Assembly (NCBI RefSeq): GCF_900110255.1
Contig: NZ_FODD01000023.1
Span: 1 to 64,000, forward strand
DNA: 64,000 bases
From: Actinacidiphila rubida
GTDB taxonomy: Bacteria > Actinomycetota > Actinomycetes > Streptomycetales > Streptomycetaceae
Direction: 5' to 3'
Positions 24,744-33,055 of this stretch are shown one piece after another. The translations under genes and the position numbers were made by a program. The notes below the pieces were generated by a model that was not told the DNA's origin, did no database searches, and worked only from the letters and a program-made list of their open reading frames with translations. Every line of letters begins with the position of its first letter. Position 1 is the first letter of the stretch.

Positions 24744-26840
24744 ATGAGCCGTCGTTCGACCGGGGTGGGGTCCGCGTGGGCGGAGGTCCAGCGCCAGCGG
24801 CAGCGCCAGGAGGAGGCCCAGCACCGCGCGCGGGTGCAGCAGCAGCGTGACGCGGAGCGGCAGCAGCGTGCGGCCGAGCGGGCACTGGCCCGCAGCCGGC
24901 GCGAGCAGCAGGCCGAGTACCGGGCGCGCCGGGAGGCGGACGCCCGCCGGCGCACCGACGAACTCGAGGCCAGGATGGCTGAGTTGGCCGACCTGCTGCG
25001 CACCGGGTGCGCGGTGGCGGCGTTCACGCCCGCGGACCTGATGGCGGACGAGCGGCTGGAGCCGTTCGCGCCCGGCCCGCTCGCCGTGCCGGTCCCGATG
25101 CCCCGGTCCGAGCAGTACGCGCCGCAGCAGCGCGCCGGCTGGGGCGGCCGGCGTGCCCAGGAGGACGCGGCCAGGGCGCAGTACGCCGCCGACCTGCGGG
25201 CGGCGCAGGCCGCAGAGGCGCAGCGGCAGCGGCAACTGGCCGCCTACCAGGAGCAGTACCGCCGCTGGGCCGACCAGCGGCTGGGCGAGATACGCCGGCA
25301 CAACGCGGGGGTGCGGGATCTGCTGGACGGCGTGAGCCGCGGCGCACCCGACGCCGTGCAGGAGTACATGAGCGCGGTGCTGTACGCCTCGCGTGCCTGG
25401 CCGCAGGGGCTGCCCCGGCAGCTGTCCGCCTCGTACGAGGGGCCGGAGCGGCGGCTGGTGCTGTCGTGGGAACTGCCGGGCCCCGCGGTGGTGCCCGAGG
25501 CGGCGTCGGTCCGCTACATGCCGGGCGTGGACCGGGACAAGGAGGTCGCGCGTCCGGTGGCGGAGCGCAGGACCGCCTACCGGGACGTGCTCGCGCAGTG
25601 CGTGCTGCTGGTGCTGCGGGAGGTGTTCGGCGCCGATCCCTCGGGGACGGTGGAGTCGGTGGCGCTGAACGGCTTCGTGGACGAGACCGATCCGGCGACC
25701 GGGCACCGCACCCCGGTGTTCCTGGCGTCGGTGCTGGTGAACCGGGAGGACTTCACCGCGCTCAACCTGGCGCAGGTCAACGCGGTGGACTGCCTGGAGC
25801 AGGCGCTGGCGGGCCAGTTGTCGGCCCGGCCGGACCGGCGGGCCGCGATCACCCCGGTACGGCTGCCGGGCGCCGGCGGTCGTGCGGTCGCCGCGCAGGG
25901 CGGTGACGACGAGCCCGATCTGCTGGCGATGGACCCGCTGGTGTTCGAGGAACTGGTCGCCGAGCTGTTCCGGGCCATGGGGATGCAGGCGGTGACCACG
26001 GTCCGTTCCGGCGACGGCGGGGTGGACGTGGACGCGCTGGACCCCGATCCGATCCGCGGCGGCACGATCGTGGTGCAGGTCAAGCGGTACCGCAACACCG
26101 TCTCACCGAGTGCCGTGCGCGACCTGTACGGCACGGTGCAGAGCGTCGGCGCGAACAAGGGCGTGCTCATCACCACGTCGGGGTTCGGCCCGACGTCGCA
26201 CACGTTCGCGCACGGCAAGCCGCTGACCCTGGTGTCCGGCACCGATCTGGTGGAACTGCTGCACCAGCACGGTCTGCGCGGGCGGTTGGGCCCCGGGGCC
26301 TCCTCTCCCGCCGCCGCGCCACCGGCCGTGTCCGGCCCGGACGACGAGCCGGACGCGAGCGTGCTGGGCATGTGGTGGGCCGGCGGGGTGCGGCTCGACG
26401 TGTGCGCCGTGGTGTGCCGGGGCGGCCGGGCACTGGACGACGACCGGTTCGTCTTCTACAACAACCCGCGCACGCCGGACGGCAGCGTGCGGATGATGCC
26501 GGGCCTCGGCGAGGACAAGGCGGCGATCTGGGTGGACTTCGACCGGCTGCCCGCGGAGGCCGACCGTGTGGTGCTGGTCGCCGCGGTCGATCCCGTGGCG
26601 GATCCGGACGGGGACCTGACCGGCTTCACGGACGCCCGCATCAGGCTGACCGACCCGGCGGGCCAGGAGGTGGACCGGCTGCCGGTGGCGGACGGCAGGC
26701 CGGGCGAGACCGCTCTGGTGCTGGGCTCGTTCCGCCGGCGCGGCGCGGACGACTGGGCGTTCGTGTCCGGCGGCAAGGGCTACGGCGGCCCCGCCGCCCT
26801 CACCGCGCTGCTGCACGACCACGGCATCGAGGTCGAGTAG
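24744..26840 (+). CDS. coiled-coil / Mrr-type nuclease / TerD-domain fusion protein
   Basis: 698 residues. Gln/Arg/Glu/Ala-rich helices (about 12-85 and 136-195) form predicted coiled coils. A mixed domain (about 200-375) has no name I recognise. An Mrr-like restriction endonuclease domain (about 393-510) shows FEELVAELF helix, GDGGVDVD with Asp428, and VQVKRY with Gln445-Lys447, the D...QxK active site. A TerD-family domain (about 535-698) includes VFYNNPRTPDG and an IWVDFDRLP block. TerD proteins bind calcium and belong to tellurium/stress systems. No methyltransferase or specificity gene is adjacent, so this is not a normal restriction system. Monocistronic. Confidence 0.88.
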   Translation: MSRRSTGVGSAWAEVQRQRQRQEEAQHRARVQQQRDAERQQRAAERALARSRREQQAEYRARREADARRRTDELEARMAELADLLRTGCAVAAFTPADLMADERLEPFAPGPLAVPVPMPRSEQYAPQQRAGWGGRRAQEDAARAQYAADLRAAQAAEAQRQRQLAAYQEQYRRWADQRLGEIRRHNAGVRDLLDGVSRGAPDAVQEYMSAVLYASRAWPQGLPRQLSASYEGPERRLVLSWELPGPAVVPEAASVRYMPGVDRDKEVARPVAERRTAYRDVLAQCVLLVLREVFGADPSGTVESVALNGFVDETDPATGHRTPVFLASVLVNREDFTALNLAQVNAVDCLEQALAGQLSARPDRRAAITPVRLPGAGGRAVAAQGGDDEPDLLAMDPLVFEELVAELFRAMGMQAVTTVRSGDGGVDVDALDPDPIRGGTIVVQVKRYRNTVSPSAVRDLYGTVQSVGANKGVLITTSGFGPTSHTFAHGKPLTLVSGTDLVELLHQHGLRGRLGPGASSPAAAPPAVSGPDDEPDASVLGMWWAGGVRLDVCAVVCRGGRALDDDRFVFYNNPRTPDGSVRMMPGLGEDKAAIWVDFDRLPAEADRVVLVAAVDPVADPDGDLTGFTDARIRLTDPAGQEVDRLPVADGRPGETALVLGSFRRRGADDWAFVSGGKGYGGPAALTALLHDHGIEVE

Positions 26841-26867
26841 CGCACGGCGGGCGGTCCGTTCGCGGCG

Positions 26868-26887
26868 CCGGCCGTCCTTCCGGCCGG
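26868..26887. terminator. weak hairpin between convergent genes
   Basis: CCGGCC and GGCCGG with an eight-base loop between the nuclease-TerD gene and the thiolase gene. Short, so only a candidate. Confidence 0.3.
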
Positions 26888-26900
26888 GCGTGACGGGATG

Positions 26901-28085
26901 TCAGCGGTCGACGAGCACCGCGGATCCCTGGCCGACGCCGACGCACATCGTCGCCAGACCGCGGCTCGCGCCGGTCCGGCGCATCCGGTGCAGCAGCGTG
27001 GTGAGGATGCGGGCGCCCGAGCAGCCCAGCGGGTGCCCGAGGGCGATGGCGCCGCCGGTGGGGTTCACCAGGTCGGGATCGATACCCAGTGCGCGGACGC
27101 TGGCCAGGGCCTGGGCCGCGAACGCCTCGTTGAACTCGGCCTCCTCGACGGAGTCGATGCCGCGGCCGAGCCGGTCGAGCGCCCTGCGGGTCGCGGGAAC
27201 CGGCCCGACGCCCATCACGTCGGGGTGGACGCCGGCGCTGGCGCCCGCCGCGTACCGGCCGAGCGACTCGAGTCCCAGATCGTCCAGGGCCTCCTCGCTG
27301 ACCAGCAGCAGCGCGGCCGCGCCGTCGTTCATCGGCGAGGAGTTGCCCGCGGTGACGGTGCCGCCGGCGCGGAAGACCGGCTTGAGCGCGGCGAGGCGCT
27401 CGGCGGTCGTGTCCTCCCTGATGGACTCGTCCTCGCTGACGACCACTCCGTCGGGCCGGGTGACGGGGAGGATCTCGGCGTCGAAGAGGCCGTCCTTGCG
27501 GGCGGCGGCGGCCAGCCGGTGCGAGCGGAGCGCGAACGCGTCCTGGTCGGCGCGGGTGACGCCGTGGCGCTCCGCGACCTCCTCGGCGGTCTCACCCATG
27601 GACAGCACGCCGTGGAGCTCGGCCATCCGCGGGTTGGTCAGCCGCCAGCCCAGGCGCGTGTCGTGGGTCTGCAGGCCGCGCGGCAGCGCCTCGTCCGGGC
27701 GGGGCAGCACGAACGGCGCGCGGCTCATGGACTCCGAGCCGCCGGCCACCACGATGTCGGCCTCGCCGGCGGCGATCATGCGGGCCGCACTGGTGACGGC
27801 CTCCATGCCGGACGCGCAGAGCCGGTTGACGGTCGCGCCCGGCACGCTGTCGGGCAGGCCGGCGAGCAGCACGGCCATCCGGGCCACGTTGCGGTTGTCC
27901 TCGCCCGCCTGGTTGGCGGCGCCCCAGTAGACGTCGTCGACGCGCGCGGGGTCCAGCGCCGGCACATCCGCCAGCAGGCCACGCAGCACGGTGGCGGCCA
28001 GGTCGTCCGGGCGCACGGTGGACAGCGCGCCGCGCAGCCGGCCGATCGGGGTGCGGCGGGCGGCGGCGAAGTGGACTGGGCGCAT
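26901..28085 (-). CDS. acetyl-CoA acetyltransferase / thiolase (3-oxoadipyl-CoA type)
   Basis: 394 residues from the ATG at 28085 behind GAGGAGC. Thiolase nucleophile Cys90 in NRLCASGM, NEAFAAQ His region, and the second active Cys in GHPLGCSG. The stretch ANQAGEDNRNVARMA resembles PcaF/PaaJ thiolases, which cleave 3-oxoadipyl-CoA, more than the standard acetoacetyl-CoA enzymes. No other aromatic-degradation gene is present in the window, so substrate assignment is open. It is followed in the other direction by the MarR gene, 76 bases upstream on the same strand. Confidence 0.9.
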   Translation of the reverse strand: MRPVHFAAARRTPIGRLRGALSTVRPDDLAATVLRGLLADVPALDPARVDDVYWGAANQAGEDNRNVARMAVLLAGLPDSVPGATVNRLCASGMEAVTSAARMIAAGEADIVVAGGSESMSRAPFVLPRPDEALPRGLQTHDTRLGWRLTNPRMAELHGVLSMGETAEEVAERHGVTRADQDAFALRSHRLAAAARKDGLFDAEILPVTRPDGVVVSEDESIREDTTAERLAALKPVFRAGGTVTAGNSSPMNDGAAALLLVSEEALDDLGLESLGRYAAGASAGVHPDVMGVGPVPATRRALDRLGRGIDSVEEAEFNEAFAAQALASVRALGIDPDLVNPTGGAIALGHPLGCSGARILTTLLHRMRRTGASRGLATMCVGVGQGSAVLVDR

Positions 28086-28161
28086 CGGGTGCTCCTCGGG
28101 TGGCGGGTCCGGCGTGATGCCTGCTGCGGTCGTGCCGCCCTCGCAAACTAGCACTGCAAGT

Positions 28162-28623
28162 TTACGGGGTCGAGGACTCTTCGATTCCGGCGTACACCCT
28201 GCTCAGCAGGGCGTGCAGGGTGGCCTGCTCCCGGGCGTCCAGCGGAGCGAGAACCGCACCGCCCACCTCCTGCGCCGCGTCGTTGAGCTCCGCCAGCGCC
28301 GCCCGCCCGGACGGGGTGAGGGCGACGCGCACGCGCCGGCGGTCGGCCGGGTCGCGGGAACGCTCGACGTAGCCGGGCGCGGCCAGCTCGTCGACCACCT
28401 TCACCACGTCGCTGGGGTCGATGCCCAGCCGGGTGGACAGCTCCCGCTGCGCGTGCGGCCCGAAGTCCGCGAGCGCGGCCAGGACCGCCATGTGCCACAA
28501 CCGCAGGCCCCGGCGCGCGAGCCGCGCGGCGAGCGCGCCGCGAGCCGCCTTGCCGGTCCGGGACAGCAGGTAGGTGGTGAGCCCGGTCAGCGTCGGCGGT
28601 GTCGTCCGGCCCATGGCGTCCAT
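28162..28623 (-). CDS. MarR family transcriptional regulator
   Basis: 153 residues. Winged helix at about 45-110 with QRELSTRLGIDPSDVVKVVDEL recognition region and the DPADRRRVRV wing, then a C-terminal dimerisation helix. It starts at an ATG with a -10 box six bases upstream (leaderless). A perfect palindrome with a further half-site covers its -35 region, so it should repress itself and probably the divergent VOC gene. It may also read into the thiolase, which lies downstream on the same strand. Confidence 0.9.
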   Translation of the reverse strand: MDAMGRTTPPTLTGLTTYLLSRTGKAARGALAARLARRGLRLWHMAVLAALADFGPHAQRELSTRLGIDPSDVVKVVDELAAPGYVERSRDPADRRRVRVALTPSGRAALAELNDAAQEVGGAVLAPLDAREQATLHALLSRVYAGIEESSTP

Positions 28624-28629
28624 GGGACT

Positions 28630-28635
28630 ATCGTA
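28630..28635 (-). promoter_or_regulatory. leaderless-type -10 box, marR gene
   Basis: TACGAT (minus strand) ends six bases before the ATG at 28623. Confidence 0.55.
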
Positions 28636-28649
28636 GGGTCGTTCCCATC

Positions 28650-28680
28650 ATGGGTGCGCACCCATCATTTGTGCACCCAT
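28650..28680. promoter_or_regulatory. probable MarR operator
   Basis: ATGGGTGCGCACCCAT at 28650-28665 is a perfect 16-base palindrome. GTGCACCCAT at 28671-28680 repeats one arm, 15 bases on. It overlaps the expected -35 of the marR promoter and lies in the 159-base gap between divergent genes. Confidence 0.65.
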
Positions 28681-28782
28681 TTTCCGCCTGTCAGGGGGTT
28701 CCGTCCCGAGCCCCGCCCCCGCACGGCCCTCCCCCGTTATGAGTCCCACCCCGACCCGAGTCCCGAAACCCCGGAGGTCCCT

Positions 28783-29190
28783 ATGGACGCACTCCACCCG
28801 CGCCTGCTGGTCAGCGACTTCGCGGCCTCCTTCCGCTTCTACGACGCGGTGCTGCCCGACCTGATCGGCGCCTCCCGCACCAGGGGCGACGTGCGGGGCC
28901 CGTACGCCAGCTGGGACGTGGGCGCGCAGGGCGCGGTGATGCTCTTCGACCGTGCCGCGATGGCCGCGGTGGTGGGCACCGAGCACCTGCCGGCGCGGAC
29001 GCCGGCCGCACAGGACCGGGCGATGATGGTGAGCCGGGTCGCGGACGTGGACGCGGGCTACGCGCTGTGCCTGGCCAACGGGGCGCGGCCGGTGGTCCCG
29101 CCGACCGACCGGCCGGAGTGGGGCCCCACGATGCGCACGGCCCACGTGCGCGACCCCGAGGGCGTGCTGATCGAGCTCCAGTCGTACTGA
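28783..29190 (+). CDS. VOC family (glyoxalase/bleomycin-resistance-like) protein
   Basis: 135 residues. ATG follows GGAGG by six bases. One betaalphabetabetabeta pair: MDALHPRLLVSDFAASFRFYDAVL at the N-terminus and HVRDPEGVLIELQSY at the end with the metal-ligand Glu. Members are small dioxygenases, isomerases or drug-binding proteins. Divergent from the MarR gene across the shared operator, so it is likely induced by the MarR ligand. Function not predictable further. Confidence 0.85.
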   Translation: MDALHPRLLVSDFAASFRFYDAVLPDLIGASRTRGDVRGPYASWDVGAQGAVMLFDRAAMAAVVGTEHLPARTPAAQDRAMMVSRVADVDAGYALCLANGARPVVPPTDRPEWGPTMRTAHVRDPEGVLIELQSY

Positions 29191-29237
29191 CCGCTCCGCA
29201 CGACGCCTGCCGCACGCAGCGCGCCGGGAGCGGGCCC

Positions 29238-29657
29238 TCAGCCCGCCGAGGGGCGCGGCGGGCGGCCGCCGGAGTGGCCGAGCAGCCGTTCCATGTCGCG
29301 CCGGTCCCGCTTGGTGGGACGACCGGTACCGCGGTCGCGCACGCCGAGCGCCAGGGCCTCCGCGCGCGGGGCGGGCGGCGGGCTGTTGTCCACGAAGCAC
29401 TCGGCGGCCACGGGCGCGCCCACGCGCTTGGCGATCAGCCGGGAGACCACCACGACGCGCTCGCGCCCGGCGTGGAACAGCCGCACCTCGTCGCCGACGC
29501 GCACGGTCTGCGCGGGCTTCACCCGCTCGCCGTTGACCCGCACGTGCCCGGCCTTGCACGCGGCCGCGGCCAGCGACCGGCTCTTGGTCAGGCGCACGCA
29601 CCAGATCCAGCTGTCGACGCGGACGCTGCCGCTGGGCTCTCCCTCATGACCGGCCAT
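29238..29657 (-). CDS. S4-domain RNA-binding protein (Hsp15-like)
   Basis: 139 residues. The S4 fold is at about 13-75: VRVDSWIWCVRLTKSR, AACKAGHVRVNG and VGDEVRL. A basic C-terminal tail with TKRDRRDMERL matches the Hsp15/YrfH family, which binds stalled 50S subunits carrying tRNA in heat shock. Its TAGGCT box ends six bases before the ATG, so the mRNA is probably leaderless. Convergent with the VOC gene. Confidence 0.88.
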   Translation of the reverse strand: MAGHEGEPSGSVRVDSWIWCVRLTKSRSLAAAACKAGHVRVNGERVKPAQTVRVGDEVRLFHAGRERVVVVSRLIAKRVGAPVAAECFVDNSPPPAPRAEALALGVRDRGTGRPTKRDRRDMERLLGHSGGRPPRPSAG

Positions 29658-29663
29658 GCGTCG

Positions 29664-29669
29664 AGCCTA
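29664..29669 (-). promoter_or_regulatory. leaderless-type -10 box, S4-domain gene
   Basis: TAGGCT (minus strand) ends six bases before the ATG at 29657. Confidence 0.6.
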
Positions 29670-29741
29670 CGGCCTGGCCCCGCCGGAGCGGGAACGGTTT
29701 CCGCCCCTCCGGCGGCGGGGCCCGCCGCCGGACGGGGCGGG

Positions 29742-30503
29742 TCAGCGGCCCAGGACCGTGCCGCCGTTGATGTGCAGGATCTGCCCGGTGACGTAGGCGG
29801 CGGCGGGCGACGCCAGGTACTGGATCGCCGCGGCGATCTCCTCGGGCCGGCCGGGCTGCCCGGTGAGCGTCGCGTCGACGCGGGTGGCGACGAACTCCGG
29901 GGTGGCCCGGTCGCCGAAGAACTCGGTCCCGCCCACGAAGCCGGGGGCGACGGCGTTCGCGGTGATGCCCTCCGCGCCGAGCCTGGCGGCGAGTTCGTAG
30001 GTGTAGGCGTGGACGGCGGCCTTCGCGCCGCCGTAGGAGCCGGGCCCGCGGACCGCGGCGATCGAGGACAGGTGGACGATGCGGCCGCCGGGACGCCGCA
30101 GGTGCGGGAGCAGGGCCTCGGTGAGCAGCACCGCCGTCAGCACGTTGGCCGCGAAGTTGCGGCGGTAGCCGTCGGCGATGCCCTCCAGGGAGCCGTCGTC
30201 GCCGGTGGCGACGTTGCCCCCGGCGTTGGTGACGACCACGTCGACGGGCCCGCCGCTCGCGACGAACGCGGCGGCCTCCCGCACCTGCGCCGGCTCGGTC
30301 AGGTCCGCGACGCGGTAGTCCGCGGCGTCCTTCCCGTACTGCGCGCGGAGCTCCTCGGCCGCGGCGCGCAGCACCTCCTCGCGCCGCCCGAGGACGACCA
30401 CCTGTGCGCCGTCGGCGGCGAAGGCGGCCGCGGTGGCCCTGCCGATGCCGGTGCCGCCGCCGGACACCACGACACGTCGCTGCTGTGTGCTGGCTGTTGT
30501 CAC
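29742..30503 (-). CDS. SDR family oxidoreductase
   Basis: 253 residues from GTG. Classical short-chain dehydrogenase: SGGGTGIG cofactor loop, NAGGN, catalytic Ser in HLSSIAA, Tyr-x-x-x-Lys in SYGGAKAAV, and the APGFVGGTE segment. FabG-like length. Arg after the glycine loop (GRREE) favours NADP. Start supported by TAGGGT six bases upstream rather than by a ribosome site. Substrate unknown. Confidence 0.9.
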   Translation of the reverse strand: MTTASTQQRRVVVSGGGTGIGRATAAAFAADGAQVVVLGRREEVLRAAAEELRAQYGKDAADYRVADLTEPAQVREAAAFVASGGPVDVVVTNAGGNVATGDDGSLEGIADGYRRNFAANVLTAVLLTEALLPHLRRPGGRIVHLSSIAAVRGPGSYGGAKAAVHAYTYELAARLGAEGITANAVAPGFVGGTEFFGDRATPEFVATRVDATLTGQPGRPEEIAAAIQYLASPAAAYVTGQILHINGGTVLGR

Positions 30504-30509
30504 CGGGTC

Positions 30510-30515
30510 ACCCTA
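30510..30515 (-). promoter_or_regulatory. leaderless-type -10 box, SDR gene
   Basis: TAGGGT (minus strand) ends six bases before the GTG at 30503. Confidence 0.6.
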
Positions 30516-30553
30516 TGCCGGAAAGGATCACCCGCGCGTGCGTACGATGCGGC

Positions 30554-31804
30554 TCAACGGGCGTACACGGCGACGAAGTCACGGGTCGCCTGGACGTAGT
30601 AGCGGTCCGGCGGGTCCTCGAAGTCGAGGATGTTGGCGGGCTTCGGGTTCGACGGGTCCTTGCTGCCGTCGTAGGACATGAACGACGGCCAGGCGCGGTT
30701 CATGTCCAGCGGCATGGCCCGCACCGCGCCCGCGCGCTGCATGAGCTCGGCGAGCGAGCGGGCGTTCAGCGCCTGCCCGACGACCATGATGACGTCGCCC
30801 TGCGCGGTCACGCCGACGCCGGAACGGGGCACGTACATCTTGCTCTGGTCGCTGACGCCCCACTTGGAGTCGTCGTCGATGTCGGGCACGACCCGGCCGC
30901 CGTCGACCATCAGTTCCAGGCACTGGCGGACGCCCACCACGTCGGGCGTCATCCGCACGTCACGGCCCCAGACGCCGAGCTTCATCGAGCCGTCGCGGTA
31001 GAAGACCTCGGACGCGGTGCCGTCGCGCAGGTCGCCGGCGGTCTGCCCGTCGAGGTAGAACCCGCCGCGGGAGCCGCCGTCGGTCACCCGGAAGCCGCCG
31101 TTCCAGGTGGCGACCAGGCCGGTGCGCTGCCCCTGGGGGATGGTCGGCGGCACGTCGAAGGTGCCGCCGGGTTCCTTGAAGCCCGGGTGCAGCTGGAAGC
31201 GCGCGTACTTGCCGCTGATCCAGGCGACCGCGGCCTCGTACGAGGTGTGCTCGCTGTCGGGCCGCACATAGGTGCCCTGCACGATGGGCTCGCCATGGGC
31301 GCTGGCCAGCGTCCGGTACACCCCCTCGCCGGGCAGGCCCGGGCTGACCATCGGCTTCATCGGCGCGCGCAGCGGGACCAGCGGTCCGGCGGCGAGGTGC
31401 GCGGGCGCGGGGACGGCGGGCGCGGTGTCGTTCATCCGCGCCAGGGCCTCGGGCGACAGGGTGCCGCCCACCTTGGGCGGGTTCATCCGGTACTGCCAGT
31501 CCTCCAGCTTGTTCACCACGAAGCCGAGTTCGTGGTCGCGCCCCCATTCGGCGAGGCGGGCGGCGGTGCTGTCCTTGCCCGGGTACGTCAGCGCCCGGCC
31601 GACCGACCAGCCCAGGCTGCCCAGGCAGACGAGCAGGACCGCGAGCAGGCTGCGCACGGTGAACCGGCGGCGGCGCAACTGCGCCGGGTCCAGGTCGCGC
31701 TTGTGCTTCCACGGCAGCAGCCTGCGGCGCCGGCGCCTCCGGCCGTCCGCGGCACCGGCGCCGGTCTCCTCCTGCGGCTCGGCGATCTGCCCGCCCTGGG
31801 TCAT
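30554..31804 (-). CDS. phosphodiester glycosidase-domain membrane protein
   Basis: 416 residues from ATG behind GGAAGGAG. A highly basic cytoplasmic tail (RRRRRRRLL, residues about 25-35) and one membrane segment (about 55-72) place the rest outside. The C-terminal half (about 215-416: WNGGFRVTDGGSRGGFY, GRDVRMTPDVVGVRQ, DVIMVVGQALNARSLAELM, MPLDMNRAWPSF) fits the NAGPA/DUF2233 fold, which cleaves GlcNAc-1-phosphodiesters. In bacteria it may act on wall teichoic or exopolysaccharide linkages. Enzyme activity is not proven for this branch. Confidence 0.75.
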   Translation of the reverse strand: MTQGGQIAEPQEETGAGAADGRRRRRRRLLPWKHKRDLDPAQLRRRRFTVRSLLAVLLVCLGSLGWSVGRALTYPGKDSTAARLAEWGRDHELGFVVNKLEDWQYRMNPPKVGGTLSPEALARMNDTAPAVPAPAHLAAGPLVPLRAPMKPMVSPGLPGEGVYRTLASAHGEPIVQGTYVRPDSEHTSYEAAVAWISGKYARFQLHPGFKEPGGTFDVPPTIPQGQRTGLVATWNGGFRVTDGGSRGGFYLDGQTAGDLRDGTASEVFYRDGSMKLGVWGRDVRMTPDVVGVRQCLELMVDGGRVVPDIDDDSKWGVSDQSKMYVPRSGVGVTAQGDVIMVVGQALNARSLAELMQRAGAVRAMPLDMNRAWPSFMSYDGSKDPSNPKPANILDFEDPPDRYYVQATRDFVAVYAR

Positions 31805-32202
31805 GGCGCTCCTTCCGGGTCCGGAACCCGACGCCGGAACGGGCGGCGCCGGCACCCTGAAACGGGTGCCGTGTCTGCGTGCCCGGGTGCTCGGGGTGTT
31901 CGGGACGGCTGTGTCTCTCCCTGTCTTCTCTACGGACGTTGCGGGCGCGCCGCCACAGCATTAGGCCGTGTGGCGGGCACCCGGTCCCGGGGCGCGGGCG
32001 GCGATGCCCCTACTCCCCCGGGCGCAGTGCCGGCGCCTCCCGTGCGACGACGACCGCGGTGCCGTGCCCGCCCTAGGGTCGGGTGTCCGGCCGGTCACCG
32101 GCCGCCGATGCCGCCCTCGCGGGCGCAACCGCGCTCTTCGGCGGCCCCGCTCGCGGGGCCCCGCCGCCGGTATGTGCCGGCTCGACGAGAAGGAGCCGCC
32201 GC
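31805..32202. other. divergent intergenic region
   Basis: 398 bases. GGCACCC-TGAAAC-GGGTGCC (31851-31870) is a small hairpin near the minus gene. TAGGGT at 32074-32079 is a likely -10 for the plus-strand membrane protein, leaving a leader of about 115 bases. GGCCCCGC and GCGGGGCC near 32143-32160 form a strong hairpin in that leader and may act as an attenuator. No gene is supported. Confidence 0.5.
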
Positions 32203-33018
32203 GTGTCCGCCGTGTCGCCCGTGCCCGAGGTCCCCGCCCCCGCACCCACCGGTGCCGCCCCGTTCCTGACGGCGGCGCACCGCGCCCGGCCCGTGGAGCG
32301 CGTGGCCTGGACGGTGGGCGCGGCGCTGATCGTGTCGGGGCTTTTCCACCTGGTCGTGTTCTTCGTGGCCGGCGGCCCGTGGGACGGCCCGGTGTCCTGG
32401 CGCAAGCCGTTCACCTTCGGGGTGTCGTTCGGGCTGACGCTGCTCGCCGTCGCGTGGGTGACGTCGTACCTGCGGGTCGGCGCCCGCGTCCGGGCGGTGC
32501 TGCTCGGGCTGTTCGCCGCCGACTGCGTGCTGGAGGTCGCCGGCATCACCGTGCAGGCGTGGCGGCACCGCCCGTCGCACTTCGACATGGAGACGCCCGT
32601 GGACACCGCGATCGCCCTCTCGCTCGCGTTCGGCGGCGCGCTGCTGGTCGTGGTCCTCGGTGTGTTCGCCGCGGCCGCGTTCAAGCACCGGCCGGACGGC
32701 CCGGCGGGCATGCCGCTGGCGCTGCGCGCCGGGTTCGCGCTGCTGCTGGTGGGGCTGCTGTCGGGGGCGGCGATGATCGCCCGCGGCGTCGTCCTCACCC
32801 GCAGCGGGCACCAGGACGCGGCCTACCACTCGACCGGCGCCCTCAAGCCGCTGCACGGGGTGAGCCTGCACGCGGTGCTCGTGCTGCCGGCCCTGGCGTG
32901 GCTGCTGTCCCGCACCGGCTGGTCCGCGCGGCGGCGGGAGCGCCTGGTGGGCGTCGCGGCCGCGCTCTACGTGGCCGCCGCGGCCGCGGCCCTCGGCTGG
33001 GGCCTGCTCACCGCGTAA
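32203..33018 (+). CDS. multi-spanning membrane protein of unknown function
   Basis: 271 residues from the GTG at 32203, eight bases after AAGGAG. A proline/alanine-rich start (about 1-35) precedes about seven membrane segments (near 40, 75, 105, 140, 180, 225 and 250). His residues sit near several segments (LFHLVVFF, HRPSHFDME, KPLHGVSLHAVL), which could bind a metal or heme, but no family is recognised. It is followed closely by an APH-type kinase gene, 37 bases on. Confidence 0.75.
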   Translation: MSAVSPVPEVPAPAPTGAAPFLTAAHRARPVERVAWTVGAALIVSGLFHLVVFFVAGGPWDGPVSWRKPFTFGVSFGLTLLAVAWVTSYLRVGARVRAVLLGLFAADCVLEVAGITVQAWRHRPSHFDMETPVDTAIALSLAFGGALLVVVLGVFAAAAFKHRPDGPAGMPLALRAGFALLLVGLLSGAAMIARGVVLTRSGHQDAAYHSTGALKPLHGVSLHAVLVLPALAWLLSRTGWSARRRERLVGVAAALYVAAAAAALGWGLLTA

Positions 33019-33055
33019 GGTGACGGGCCGGACGGCGTCGGGGAGGGGCGGGACG

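Noticed and set aside
24744..26840. Restriction-modification system
   Set aside because: The Mrr-type nuclease has no methyltransferase or specificity subunit beside it and is fused to TerD, so it was called as a single stress/defence-type protein instead.
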